Part shown: in pieces, positions 1-8,840 of the stretch
Layout of the letters: the number at the start of each line of letters is the position of its first letter
Position numbering within the stretch: the stretch's first letter is position 1
Assembly: GCA_963739355.1 (NCBI GenBank)
Contig: CAVUAD010000007.1
Coordinates: 372,001-436,000, forward strand
Source of the DNA: JAWVFM01 sp963739355
GTDB lineage: Bacteria; Actinomycetota; Thermoleophilia; Solirubrobacterales; 70-9
Reading direction: 5' to 3'
Length of the DNA: 64,000 bases
Position numbers and translations under genes: made by a program
The notes under the pieces: model-generated
Told to the model about the DNA's origin: nothing
Seen by the model: the letters and a program-made list of their open reading frames with translations, nothing else
Databases searched by the model: none

Positions 1-1017
1 CGGGACTGCAGGTAGTAGAGCTGCTCGGGATCGACCTGGGCGACGGCCGCGGCGTGCGTGCAGCGGACGTCGTCCGCCTCGATCTCGAGGCCCGGGATGG
101 CGTCGGCGTGGGCGCGGTCGGAGAGCAGGAGGTTGCGGTTCTCCTGGAAGGCGTCGGTCTGCTGGGCGCCCGGGTCGACGCGGATCATCCCGCGCCACAC
201 CGAGGTCGCGCGGTCGGCGAGAACTCCGCGGAACGCGAGGTCGCTGAAGGTGTGCTCGGCGGCGTGCTCCTGCGTGGTGTCGAAGTCGAGGTGCTGGCGG
301 CCGCGTCCCGCGTAGGCGCCGGTGACCCGCGCCGATGAGCCCTTGCCGGCGAGCTTGGTCTCCATCCGGACCTTGCCGCGCGCGGAGCCGAAGCCCAGCG
401 CGATCCACTCGAGGGAGGCGTCGCGGGCGAGCTCGGCGCGCTGCGTGGCGAAGATCCAGCTGTCCTCGGAGAGCTCCTGCTCGCAGACGTAGCGCAGCGA
501 GGCCCCGGGGCCGACGACGATCTCGACGACGCCGTTCAGAAGGCCACCACCGCCGTTGCTCGACGCGTACCGCTCCCAGACCTCTGCCTCGGCGCCCTCC
601 TCGAGGACGATCAGCGTGCGCCAGTTGGTCCCGCCGGAGCCGGCACCGACCTCGATGCGGGCCGGGGCCGCCAGGCGCTCTCCGCGCGGCACGTAGACGA
701 GCAGGCCCTCCTCCCAGCCGGCGTCGTTGCGGGCGACGAACGGGTCGGCGGAGGAGACGATCGAGCCGAGGGTGCCCTCGACGACGTCGCCGAGGTTCTC
801 CGCTGCGCTCGCGAGCGATCCGACGACGGCCACGCCCGGGTCGCCGTCCGACCCGAGACCCTGCACGTCGGGCGGGGCGGGCGCGAAGGCGTCGAGGTCG
901 AGCTTCGAGAGATCGGTGAACTCCCAGCCCTTCGTCTTCTGGTCCGGGAGCGAGAGCTCCTGCGACAGAGAGGCGCCCTTGCGGCGCCTCTCGGTGAGCC
1001 AGGAGGGTTGCGTGGCG

Positions 1018-1025
<8 letters not shown>
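1..1025 (-). CDS. sufD: Fe-S cluster assembly protein SufD, 3' end outside window
   Basis: SufD is the SufB-related scaffold subunit of the cytosolic SufBCD complex that builds Fe-S clusters. The start is a TTG at 1025, inside the last codons of sufB, with an 8-base overlap. A purine-rich ribosome site (GGAAGGA) lies just upstream, and no ATG or GTG fits better. The N-terminus reads PSWLTERRR, followed by DQKTKGWEFTDLSKL, the family's conserved opening. The visible C-terminal part carries the SufD core (SVWRGMIRVDPGAQQTDAFQ, then NRNLLLSDRAHADAIPGLEI, ending in YLQSR). About 341 residues are visible and the C-terminal tail lies beyond base 1. The gene is coupled to sufB and the Rieske gene. 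Identity is certain; the start is very likely. Confidence 0.93.
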
Positions 1026-2478
<1,453 letters not shown>

Positions 2479-2489
2479 GTCGAATCTCC

Positions 2490-2822
2490 TCAGCTCTCGA
2501 GCTTCACGACGCCGTCCTCGACGAGGACGTCATACGTCTCAACAGGACGATACGCCGGGAGTGTCTTCGGGCGCCCTGAGCGCAGGTCGAACAGCGAGCC
2601 GTGGCGCGGGCACTCGACGGTGCAAGTGGCTGCGTCGAACTCGCCCTCGGCGAGCGGCCCGTCGTCGTGCGAGCAGCGGTCCTCGATGGCGAAGAGCTCG
2701 CCGCCCGCGCAGCGGAAGACGCCGACCTTCTGGCCGTCGACCTCGACGAGGCGCATCTCCCCCTCGGCAAGCTCGGCGAGGGGGCAGACCTCGATCGTGT
2801 TCTCGCTCGTATCCGTGGTCAT
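2490..2822 (-). CDS. Rieske [2Fe-2S] ferredoxin of the suf operon
   Basis: A 110-residue stand-alone Rieske protein of the non-haem dioxygenase ferredoxin type. Both cluster boxes are intact: C50-S-H52 and C71-P-R-H74 (CPRHGSLFD). It is the first gene of the visible operon Rieske-sufB-sufD. Related Rieske genes occur in suf operons of many actinobacteria, where they are thought to carry electrons for, or be a client of, cluster assembly; the exact role is not settled. The start ATG at 2822 has GGAAGTAGGAATAG upstream. A palindrome overlapping a TAAAAT hexamer lies about 20 bases upstream (see 2840). No oxygenase subunit lies nearby, so a catabolic role is unlikely. Confidence 0.9.
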   Translation of the reverse strand: MTTDTSENTIEVCPLAELAEGEMRLVEVDGQKVGVFRCAGGELFAIEDRCSHDDGPLAEGEFDAATCTVECPRHGSLFDLRSGRPKTLPAYRPVETYDVLVEDGVVKLES

Positions 2823-2839
2823 CTATTCCTACTTCCGAA

Positions 2840-2855
2840 CTCGGATTTTACCGAG
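2840..2855 (-). promoter_or_regulatory. CTCGG-TAAAAT-CCGAG palindrome, candidate -10 and operator of the Rieske-sufBD operon
   Basis: On the minus strand five-base perfect arms flank TAAAAT, a good match to a -10 hexamer, about 20 bases upstream of the Rieske start. No convincing -35 is seen. An operator overlapping the -10 element would allow repression, for example by the Rrf2-type regulator at 10877. That link is inference. Confidence 0.35.
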
Positions 2856-2961
2856 CCGTCCTCGCCGGCAGGGATTCCCTCGAGTATCCCCGAATCGTCA
2901 TCACCGGCCTGCAGCCCTGTGCAAGGATCGGACTGCTGCAGTCAAGCCTGAGGAGAGCCCA

Positions 2962-3747
2962 ATGCCAGAGATGAGCGAGTACGCGCCAGGGACCCCGTCG
3001 TGGATCGACCTCGGAACCCCCGACATGGACAAAACCGTTGCCTTCTACGGCGGCCTCTTCGGCTGGGACATCCCCGAGGCGGAGAATGCCGAGCACACGG
3101 GCGGGTACCGCGTGGCGCTGTCGAACGGCAGATCAGTCGCCGGCGTCATGCCGCTCATGCAGGAGGGCCAGCCGCCGGTGTGGTCGAGCTACGTCGCCGT
3201 CGCCGACGCCGACGCGACCGCCGCGAAGGTCCGGGAGGCAGGGGGCACTGTGCTCGCCGAGCCGATGGACGTCATGGACCTGGGGCGGATGGCGATCTTC
3301 ATGGACCCAACCGGTGCCGCCTTCGGCATCTGGCAGCCCGCGACCATGAAGGGCGCCGAGCTCGTCAACGAGCCGGTCTCGCTGTGCTGGAACGAGCTCA
3401 ATACGCGCGACCCCGACGCGGCGAAGGCGTTCTACGCGGCTGTCTTCGGCTGGAAGGACGCAGTCGACAACCAGGGCGGGATGGACTACGTCACCTTCTC
3501 CCGCGAGGACGGCACCGGGGTGGCCGGAATGATGGACATGCGGAGCACGCAGATTCCCGACGAGATTCCCGCCCACTGGCTCGTCTACTTCGCCGTCGAC
3601 GATGCCGACGCGACCGTTTCCCAGGCGAAGGAAAGCGGCGGAGCGCTCGCATTTAGGCCGATCGACATCCCGATCGGCCGCTTCGCGGTGATGACCGACC
3701 CCAACGGCTCTGCGTTCGCGGTCATCGCCCTCGCCGAGCAGGGTTGA
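2962..3747 (+). CDS. VOC (glyoxalase/dioxygenase fold) protein with two tandem domains
   Basis: A 261-residue protein of two vicinal-oxygen-chelate domains. The first (about 10-125) opens with PSWIDLGTPDMDKTVAFYGG. The second (about 135-258) contains the matching segment DPDAAKAFYAAVFGWK. This two-domain plan is that of the mycobacterial 27-kDa antigen CFP30B family, which is annotated glyoxalase/hydroxylase-like with no firm substrate. The ATG at 2962 follows GAGGAGAG and is chosen over upstream in-frame codons because the domain begins at once. It is divergent from the Rieske-suf operon, 139 bases away. The cytosolic enzyme fold is certain; the reaction is unknown. Confidence 0.85.
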   Translation: MPEMSEYAPGTPSWIDLGTPDMDKTVAFYGGLFGWDIPEAENAEHTGGYRVALSNGRSVAGVMPLMQEGQPPVWSSYVAVADADATAAKVREAGGTVLAEPMDVMDLGRMAIFMDPTGAAFGIWQPATMKGAELVNEPVSLCWNELNTRDPDAAKAFYAAVFGWKDAVDNQGGMDYVTFSREDGTGVAGMMDMRSTQIPDEIPAHWLVYFAVDDADATVSQAKESGGALAFRPIDIPIGRFAVMTDPNGSAFAVIALAEQG

Positions 3748-3799
3748 CGACAGCCGGGCGCGCGGATAGCGTGCGCCGGCACCCGACCAAAGGAACCCG

Positions 3800-4186
3800 A
3801 TGACCCGCTCCATGAAGATCCGCACTGCCATGGCAGCGACCGCGACGCTCGTCGTCGGAGCGGGCGTCGGGCTCGCCCTTGCTGCTCATCACGTACGGAT
3901 CGCATCGCACGTGACGATCACGCAGACGTCGCCGGTGTTCGCCGGCAAGGTGAAGTCGCCCAATTCCGGCTGCAAGGACCAGCGCAAGGTCAAGCTGCAC
4001 GTGGTCGAGCAGGACAACGACGTGGTCGGAACGGACAAGACCGATAGGCACGGGCACTGGAAGATCCACTTCCAGGGCGAGGGCACCGCCCACTACTTCG
4101 CCAGCGTCGCCAAGCGCAAGCAGGGAGCGGCTGGAACCATCTACGTCTGCAAGCACGACATCTCGCAGCCGATCGCGGCGCCGTAG
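3800..4186 (+). CDS. Small secreted protein, paralogue of the protein at 8447
   Basis: A 128-residue exported protein with a basic N-terminus and a hydrophobic stretch (about 9-29), then a compact domain. The domain begins near a cysteine (SGCKDQRKVKL) and ends near a second cysteine (IYVCKHD). In between lies a DRHGHWKIHF segment followed by an aromatic strand. The same order of Cys, R.VKL, GHWK and Cys is found in the protein at 8447-8821, so the two are paralogues. The layout suggests a small disulfide-closed beta-sandwich, like extracellular carrier or carboxypeptidase-regulatory domains, but I do not recognise a named family. The SD AAAGGAAC is well placed before the ATG. Confidence 0.75.
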   Translation: MTRSMKIRTAMAATATLVVGAGVGLALAAHHVRIASHVTITQTSPVFAGKVKSPNSGCKDQRKVKLHVVEQDNDVVGTDKTDRHGHWKIHFQGEGTAHYFASVAKRKQGAAGTIYVCKHDISQPIAAP

Positions 4187-4201
4187 GGCTTCGTTGGGTC
4201 G

Positions 4202-4882
4202 CTAGCGGTCCACGTCGGACGGCTCCGACACTCTCCCGACGATCCCGGTCTCGTAGGCCAGGACGACCGCCTGAATGCGGTCGCGAAGATCGAGCTTGGA
4301 GAGCACCCGAGCGACGTGCGTCTTGACCGTGGTCGTGGAGACGACGAGCTGCTCGGCGATCTCGGCGTTGGAGAGGCCGCGGGCGATGAGCCCGAAGATC
4401 TCGCGTTCACGCGCGGTCAGCTCGTCGAGCTGGGGCGGGAGGGGGGCGTAGTCGTGGTCGCGAACGAAGGACTCGATCAGCCGCCGAGTCACCGAGGGCG
4501 AAAGGAGCGAATCGCCGTTGGCGACGACCCGAATTCCCGCGACCAGCTGCTCCGGCGGAACGTCCTTCAGTAGGAATCCGCTGGCGCCGGCCTGCAGAGC
4601 GTCGAAGACGTACTCGTCGAGGTCGAAGGTGGTCAGCATCACCACTCGCGGTGGGTCCTTCGTCGACGCGACGATTCGTCGCGTTGCCTCGAGGCCATCG
4701 AGGACGGGCATGCGGATGTCCATCAGGACCACGTCGGGGTGCGTGCGGCGCGCAGCTTCGACGGCGTCCGCTCCGTCCTTCGCCTCGGCGACGACGCGCA
4801 GGTCCTGCTCGGCCTCGAGGATCATCCGAAAGCCCGCGCGCACGAGCGCTTGATCGTCGGCGATGAGGACGTTGATGCTCAC
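4202..4882 (-). CDS. NarL/LuxR-family response regulator
   Basis: A 226-residue DNA-binding response regulator. The receiver domain (about 3-120) has the acidic pair in IADDQ, the phosphoacceptor D55 in VVLMDIRMP and the conserved Lys in GFLLKDV. The C-terminal LuxR-type helix-turn-helix (about 150-215) reads LTAREREIFGLIARGLSNAE followed by a VKTHV recognition helix. The start is GTG at 4882, overlapping the kinase stop by four bases (GTGA), so translation is coupled. It is the only regulator for two upstream kinases in the same operon. Targets are not visible; autoregulation is plausible. Confidence 0.92.
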   Translation of the reverse strand: MSINVLIADDQALVRAGFRMILEAEQDLRVVAEAKDGADAVEAARRTHPDVVLMDIRMPVLDGLEATRRIVASTKDPPRVVMLTTFDLDEYVFDALQAGASGFLLKDVPPEQLVAGIRVVANGDSLLSPSVTRRLIESFVRDHDYAPLPPQLDELTAREREIFGLIARGLSNAEIAEQLVVSTTTVKTHVARVLSKLDLRDRIQAVVLAYETGIVGRVSEPSDVDR

Positions 4883-6048
4883 GCCGCCACCGCTGCGAGC
4901 GGCAGTTGCGCCCGCACCTCGAACTCTTCGCCGGACCCGCCCAGGGCTTGCAGGGTGCCGTCGTACAGGGCGACGCGCTCCGAGATCCCTCCGAGCTCGT
5001 CTTCGAGATCGGGCGCGCCGCCCTCGCCGCTGATCTCGAGCTCGAGCCAACGCGGTGCATAGCGGACGATCACGTTCGCGCGGGCGCTGCCGTTGTCGGC
5101 GGCGCTGATGAGCGCCGCCTCCACGACGCGATAGCCCACCAGGTCGATTCCCGGGGTCAGCGGGACAGGTGTGCCCTCGGTGCGAACCTCGCACAGGAGC
5201 CCGGCGTCCCCAAGCCGCTGTGCCAGGGCGTCGAGCTGTCCGAGCCCTGGCTGCGGTGCGAGTGCACGCGGGTCGTCGTCGCTTCGCAGGATGCCCAGGA
5301 GACGCCGGAGGTCTCCCAGCGTCTCCCGGCCGGACTGCTCGACCGTCAGGATCGATGCCCGGGCGCGCGCCGGATCGCTGCGCAGCAGCCGCCGCGCGCC
5401 GCTCGCCTGGATCACCATTGCGCTGACGCTGTGGGCGATGACGTCGTGGAGCTCACTGCTGATCCGCAGTCGCTCGCCCTCGACGGCGGCGCGCTCGCTC
5501 TCGGCGCGTCGCTCCTCGGCCCTCGCCGCAAGCTCGCGGAAGGCGGCTGCGCGACGGCTCCTCGCTCTCGCGATACGGCCTACAAGCCACGGGACCGCCA
5601 GGGCGACGACCACGAAGAACAGATAGGGGCCGACCCCGCCGTTCGGGCTCGATCCAGGGTCGAAGTTGAAGCCGCTGAAGACCGTGGCGGACACGACCAC
5701 CGAAGCTAGACTCGCTCGGAGCTCGAGCCAAGCGCCGGCGGCGTACGCGAGGACGCCGAGGGTCAGCATCACGCTGAGGCCGTTCGTGGCGCGGAGGTAG
5801 CCGCCGAGGAGCTGCTGGGCGGTGAGGGCGCTGGTGGACAGGATCAGCGCGCCGGCGGGCCAGCGACGGCGCACGGCAACCGGCGCCGTTATGAGCGCGC
5901 TCGCGGCGACAGTGACGCCTGTCTGGTAGGCGGTGCCGCCGCTGTGAGAGAACGTCTCCAACACCAGCTCGGCTCCCAAGGCGACCGCAAGGAGAAGGTC
6001 GAGCCGAGTGGGGCTCACCGTGGGGAGGCGGCGGCGCAGGGCGGTCAT
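4879..6048 (-). CDS. HisKA_3-type sensor kinase with degenerate ATP-binding domain
   Basis: A 389-residue membrane protein with about four to five transmembrane segments in residues 15-160, a short coiled coil, then a dimerisation/phosphoacceptor domain with intact H201 (SSELHDVIAHS). The catalytic domain is eroded. The N-box position reads YRVVEAALISAADNG, without the asparagine of the usual EALTNAIKHA. The DxGxG box is replaced by ISGEGGAPD, and the glycine-rich GxGxxGMRER box by ELGGISERV. The paralogue upstream (6045) keeps all these motifs. It probably cannot phosphorylate itself but may accept phosphate within a heterodimer. The start ATG at 6048 overlaps the previous stop (ATGA) and the stop overlaps the regulator start. 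Confidence 0.85.
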   Translation of the reverse strand: MTALRRRLPTVSPTRLDLLLAVALGAELVLETFSHSGGTAYQTGVTVAASALITAPVAVRRRWPAGALILSTSALTAQQLLGGYLRATNGLSVMLTLGVLAYAAGAWLELRASLASVVVSATVFSGFNFDPGSSPNGGVGPYLFFVVVALAVPWLVGRIARARSRRAAAFRELAARAEERRAESERAAVEGERLRISSELHDVIAHSVSAMVIQASGARRLLRSDPARARASILTVEQSGRETLGDLRRLLGILRSDDDPRALAPQPGLGQLDALAQRLGDAGLLCEVRTEGTPVPLTPGIDLVGYRVVEAALISAADNGSARANVIVRYAPRWLELEISGEGGAPDLEDELGGISERVALYDGTLQALGGSGEEFEVRAQLPLAAVAA

Positions 6049-7229
6049 CCGGCTCCAGCTGGATCCAGCGGGAGGTGGGCACGCACGGCGAAACCGCCAT
6101 CGCCACCCGCTCCGGCCTGGATCGTTCCGCCGTGAAGGCCGGCGCGCTCGCGCATGCCGGCGATGCCGTGACCGCCTTCGGATCCGTTCGCGTCCGCCGG
6201 TCCGTCCCCGTCGTCGACGACCTCGAGCTCGAGGGCCTCTGGCGCCCAGCGCACGTGAACCCCTGCATGCGCCGGACCGGCATGCTTGATCGCGTTCGTG
6301 AGGGCCTCCTGGACGATCCGGTACGCGCACAGATCCAGCGCGGGCGAGATCGGCGCCTGGACTCCCTCGACCGTCAGATCGGTCGCAAGGCCCGCCCGGC
6401 GGGTGCGCACGATCAGGTCCTCGAGGTTCGCCAGCCCGGGTTGCGGCGCGAGCGCTCTCGGGTCGCCACCGGCGTCGAGAATGCCGAGCAGGCGGCGCAT
6501 CTCAGCCAGCGCTTCGCGGCCGGCGCGCTGGACGAAGTCGAGCGAGGCTTCCGCCCGGTCTGGCTCGGAATCCATGACCGCGCGGGCTCCGCCGGCCTGA
6601 ATGACCATGACCGAGATGCTGTGCGCGATCACGTCGTGCAGCTCGCGCGCGATTCGAATCCGCTCGCTGTACGCCGCCGTGCTCGCGTGCAGCTCACGCT
6701 CCGCGTCGAGCTGCTCGGAGCGCTCGCGGTCGGAGCGCTCGCGGGCAGCCTGCCCGCGAAGCATTCGCCCGATCAGCCACGGCAGTCCGATCAGGAACGC
6801 GCCACCGAAGAAGACGGTCGAGATGCCTGCGTCGGTGATCAGGGCGTCGGCGCAGATTCCCGCAAGCCCGGCCACCAGTCCCGCCCAGGCCCGGGGCCCT
6901 TCGAGGAAGGCGCCCGCGCCGTAGAAGATCAGGAGGGTTGCGACAAGCGAGCCGGCCGTGTTCTGAGTCAGGCGCCCTCCGGCAGCCTCCTGCACCAGAA
7001 CAGCCGTGAAGCCCCCGACAACCGCGCCCAGGGGCCACCGCCGCCTGACGGCCACGGCAGCGCAGAGCACGGCGCCTGCGGCGGCCGCGGGACCCTGCTG
7101 ACCGACGTCGGGGCCGAGCCAGACCTCGAGTTCGATGGCGATCAGGAGCGCGAGGGCGACAAGGGCGTCGACGCGAGACGGATCCAGGCCGCGTAGGAAA
7201 CCGAGTGGTCTGCGCGTGGCTGGAGGCAT
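6045..7229 (-). CDS. HisKA_3-type sensor histidine kinase, intact
   Basis: A 394-residue membrane histidine kinase, first gene of the kinase-kinase-regulator operon. Hydrophobic segments fill about residues 20-155. H198 sits in ARELHDVIAHS, the N-box is QEALTNAIKHAG (about 307-318), the DDGDG box is at about 339-343 and GHGIAGMRER at about 353-362. It is therefore a complete kinase of the NarL-partner (DesK-like) class without a recognisable extracellular sensor domain; the stimulus may be sensed by the membrane helices. I chose ATG at 7229; a TTG at 7250 is a possible alternative, and neither has a clear ribosome site. It ends in an ATGA overlap with its degenerate paralogue. Confidence 0.88.
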   Translation of the reverse strand: MPPATRRPLGFLRGLDPSRVDALVALALLIAIELEVWLGPDVGQQGPAAAAGAVLCAAVAVRRRWPLGAVVGGFTAVLVQEAAGGRLTQNTAGSLVATLLIFYGAGAFLEGPRAWAGLVAGLAGICADALITDAGISTVFFGGAFLIGLPWLIGRMLRGQAARERSDRERSEQLDAERELHASTAAYSERIRIARELHDVIAHSISVMVIQAGGARAVMDSEPDRAEASLDFVQRAGREALAEMRRLLGILDAGGDPRALAPQPGLANLEDLIVRTRRAGLATDLTVEGVQAPISPALDLCAYRIVQEALTNAIKHAGPAHAGVHVRWAPEALELEVVDDGDGPADANGSEGGHGIAGMRERAGLHGGTIQAGAGGDGGFAVRAHLPLDPAGAG

Positions 7230-7381
7230 GCCGCAAACGTAGCGCCGCAAGCCTGCCCCGGCGTCCTCATGGACGACGATTCGTTCTCATCCTCGCGGAC
7301 GACCGGAGGTGCATTCCGATCCTCTGGAAGGCAAGCCGGATTCCGCCCTCCGGCCGACGACAGGACGCGGTGGGCGACCTA

Positions 7382-7408
7382 GGTTGAGCGCAATGGCAAG
7401 CCTCAACC
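7382..7408 (+). promoter_or_regulatory. Inverted repeat before the lipoprotein gene at 7422
   Basis: GGTTGAG and CTCAACC form perfect 7-base arms around a 13-base spacer, ending two bases before the SD AAAGGAG of the lipoprotein gene. It could be a leader hairpin or an operator in the divergent region between the kinase operon and the lipoprotein. No strong promoter hexamers are evident. Confidence 0.35.
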
Positions 7409-7421
7409 CAAAGGAGCACTC

Positions 7422-7883
7422 ATGAACCTCAGACGACTCGCGCCACTTGCCGGCGTGACCCTCGCAACCCTCGCGGGCGCGCTGCTCGCGGCGGGCTGCG
7501 GAAGCAGCGGGAGCGACACGAGCACGTCCGCGGCGCTGAGCAAGGCCGACTTCGTCGCCCAGGCGAACGCGATCTGCTCGAAGGGCAATAAGGCAACGGA
7601 CGCGGCGGGGGCGCAGCTCCACCATGGCATGAGCGGTGCGCAGATCGCCGCCGTCGTGAACAAGTCGTTCGTGCCCGCGGTCCAGGTCGAGATCGACGGG
7701 ATCAGGGCACTCGGAGCACCCGCCGGCGACGAGTCCACGGTGTCGAGCATGCTCGACCTGGCCCAGGCCGATCTCGACGAGGTCAAGGCCGATCCGAGCC
7801 TGATCGGCGATTCCAACCAGTTCGCGGATTTTGCAAAGGTCGCCCATCCGTATGGATTGACCTCATGCGCGCCGGACAGCTGA
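7422..7883 (+). CDS. Predicted lipoprotein of unknown function
   Basis: A 153-residue exported lipoprotein. The signal peptide ends in LLAAGC, a good lipobox, followed by a Gly/Ser/Thr linker typical of surface lipoproteins. The mature part is mostly helical, opens with LSKADFVAQANAICSKGNKA and ends with a second cysteine in TSCAPDS, so one disulfide is likely. This short helical lipoprotein type is common in Solirubrobacterales-like genomes, but no function is known to me. The SD AAAGGAG is excellent. It is divergent from the two-kinase operon, so it could be a sensed or regulated partner; that is inference. A GC-rich hairpin follows the gene. Confidence 0.8.
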   Translation: MNLRRLAPLAGVTLATLAGALLAAGCGSSGSDTSTSAALSKADFVAQANAICSKGNKATDAAGAQLHHGMSGAQIAAVVNKSFVPAVQVEIDGIRALGAPAGDESTVSSMLDLAQADLDEVKADPSLIGDSNQFADFAKVAHPYGLTSCAPDS

Positions 7884-7905
7884 TCGAGGCCACTGTTGCG
7901 CACAC

Positions 7906-7937
7906 GAGCGGGGAGGGCGAAGTCGCCCTCCCCGCTC
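7906..7937. terminator. GC-rich hairpin between convergent genes
   Basis: Perfect 15-base arms (7906-7920 and 7923-7937, centred on GGGGAGGGCGA) lie between the stop of the plus-strand lipoprotein gene and the stop of minus-strand sufU. There is no U-run, so it would act as a GC-rich bidirectional terminator or RNA end-protecting stem. Confidence 0.6.
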
Positions 7938-7954
7938 GCTTCGCGAGGTGAGCC

Positions 7955-8386
7955 CTACAGCCCGTCGCGGGAGAACTCGGAGGGGTCGCCCACGGCGCCC
8001 TCGTCCTCCCAGTCGGCGAGCTCGCCGAGGCTCGCCGACTTCACGACCTTGAGGCCAAGAAGCGCGCACTTCATGCGTGTGGCGGAGATGTCGATGCCCA
8101 GCAGGTCGAGGACGAACTCCTTGGGAAGCCGCAGAACCTCCTCCGGGGTCATGCCCTCCAGCTCGTCGGTGAGCATCGACGTCGCCGCCGTCGAGATCGC
8201 GCAGCCCTTGCCGGCGAAGCGCGCCTCGGCGACGCGGCCGTCCTCGCCCAGGCGCAGCCAGACGTGCTGCTCGTCGCCGCAGAAGGGGTTGGTGTCCTCG
8301 AACTCGAGGTCGAACTCGTCCGGACGGCCGAAGTTGTGCGGCCGCTTGTAGTGCTCGAGGATCTGCTCGCGGTAGAGGTCGTCCAC
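7955..8386 (-). CDS. sufU: SufU-type Fe-S/zinc sulfur-transfer protein
   Basis: A 143-residue IscU/NifU_N-fold protein of the SufU subgroup, which takes persulfide sulfur from SufS and passes it to SufB. It has the three conserved cysteines C36 (NPFCGDEQ), C62 (GKGCAIS) and C107 (MKCALLGL), plus D38, and the roughly 20-residue insertion between the second and third cysteine that separates SufU from IscU. I start it at GTG 8386 (MDDLYREQILEHYK), where the family begins; no strong SD is visible. It lies downstream of sufS but is separated by the convergent gene at 8447. A hairpin follows its stop. Confidence 0.92.
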   Translation of the reverse strand: MDDLYREQILEHYKRPHNFGRPDEFDLEFEDTNPFCGDEQHVWLRLGEDGRVAEARFAGKGCAISTAATSMLTDELEGMTPEEVLRLPKEFVLDLLGIDISATRMKCALLGLKVVKSASLGELADWEDEGAVGDPSEFSRDGL

Positions 8387-8446
8387 GACACGAACGGTAG
8401 CGACGACCCGAGGCGGGGTCCGCGGGGCACGACTAGGATCGCTTGG

Positions 8447-8821
8447 ATGAGGCGATTCGCAGCGCTCGCGTCGTTCACCGCTCTCCTCGCCACGGCTCTC
8501 GCGAGTCCGGCGATCGCCAACCAGGATGTCCTGACCTTCGTCCACATCCAGCGGTCGTTCCCGACCTTTCACGGGACGATCGACTCGCGGGACCCGCACT
8601 GCGTGAAGGGGCGCACAGTGAAGCTCCTGGAGAAGCGGGACCACGGCGACGACAGGGTCCTTGGCAGGGACGAGGCCAAGGCCAACGGCCACTGGAAGGT
8701 CAAGGTCACAGCGGGCTCGGGCTCCTACTACGCGAAGGCGCCGCGACTGGAGAGCCACTCCCGCGACATCGCCTGCAAGGCCGCGACCTCGCGAGCCCTG
8801 AGGGTGTCAGGCACCCTTTAG
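8447..8821 (+). CDS. Small secreted protein, paralogue of the protein at 3800
   Basis: A 124-residue exported protein with a signal peptide (about 1-23, ending SPAIA-NQ). The mature domain repeats the layout of the 3800 protein: a first cysteine in PHCVKGRTVKL, then ANGHWKVKV, an SYYAKAP aromatic strand and a second cysteine in DIACKAA. It is inserted, on the opposite strand, between sufS and sufU. Its last codons (VSGTL-stop) lie inside the inverted repeat at 8803. A weak SD (AGGATCG) precedes the ATG. The function is unknown; an extracellular disulfide-closed beta domain is the best structural guess. Confidence 0.75.
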   Translation: MRRFAALASFTALLATALASPAIANQDVLTFVHIQRSFPTFHGTIDSRDPHCVKGRTVKLLEKRDHGDDRVLGRDEAKANGHWKVKVTAGSGSYYAKAPRLESHSRDIACKAATSRALRVSGTL

Positions 8822-8839
8822 TAAAGAGTGCCTGACACC
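8803..8839. repeat. Inverted pair of a GGTGTCAGGCAC motif, likely bidirectional terminator
   Basis: GGTGTCAGGCAC (8803-8814) and its exact complement (8828-8839) flank a short loop whose CTTTA/TAAAG can also pair, giving a long stem. It covers the stop codon of the plus-strand secreted-protein gene and ends just before the sufS stop. The same 13-base motif GGTGTCAGGCACC occurs singly at 24798. Similar palindromic words are known as REP-like dispersed elements in several bacteria. Confidence 0.7.
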
Positions 8840-8840
8840 G

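Noticed and set aside
7287..7903. Minus-strand frames opposite the lipoprotein gene at 7422
   Set aside because: The plus-strand gene has a lipobox, linker and strong SD; the antisense frames have none.
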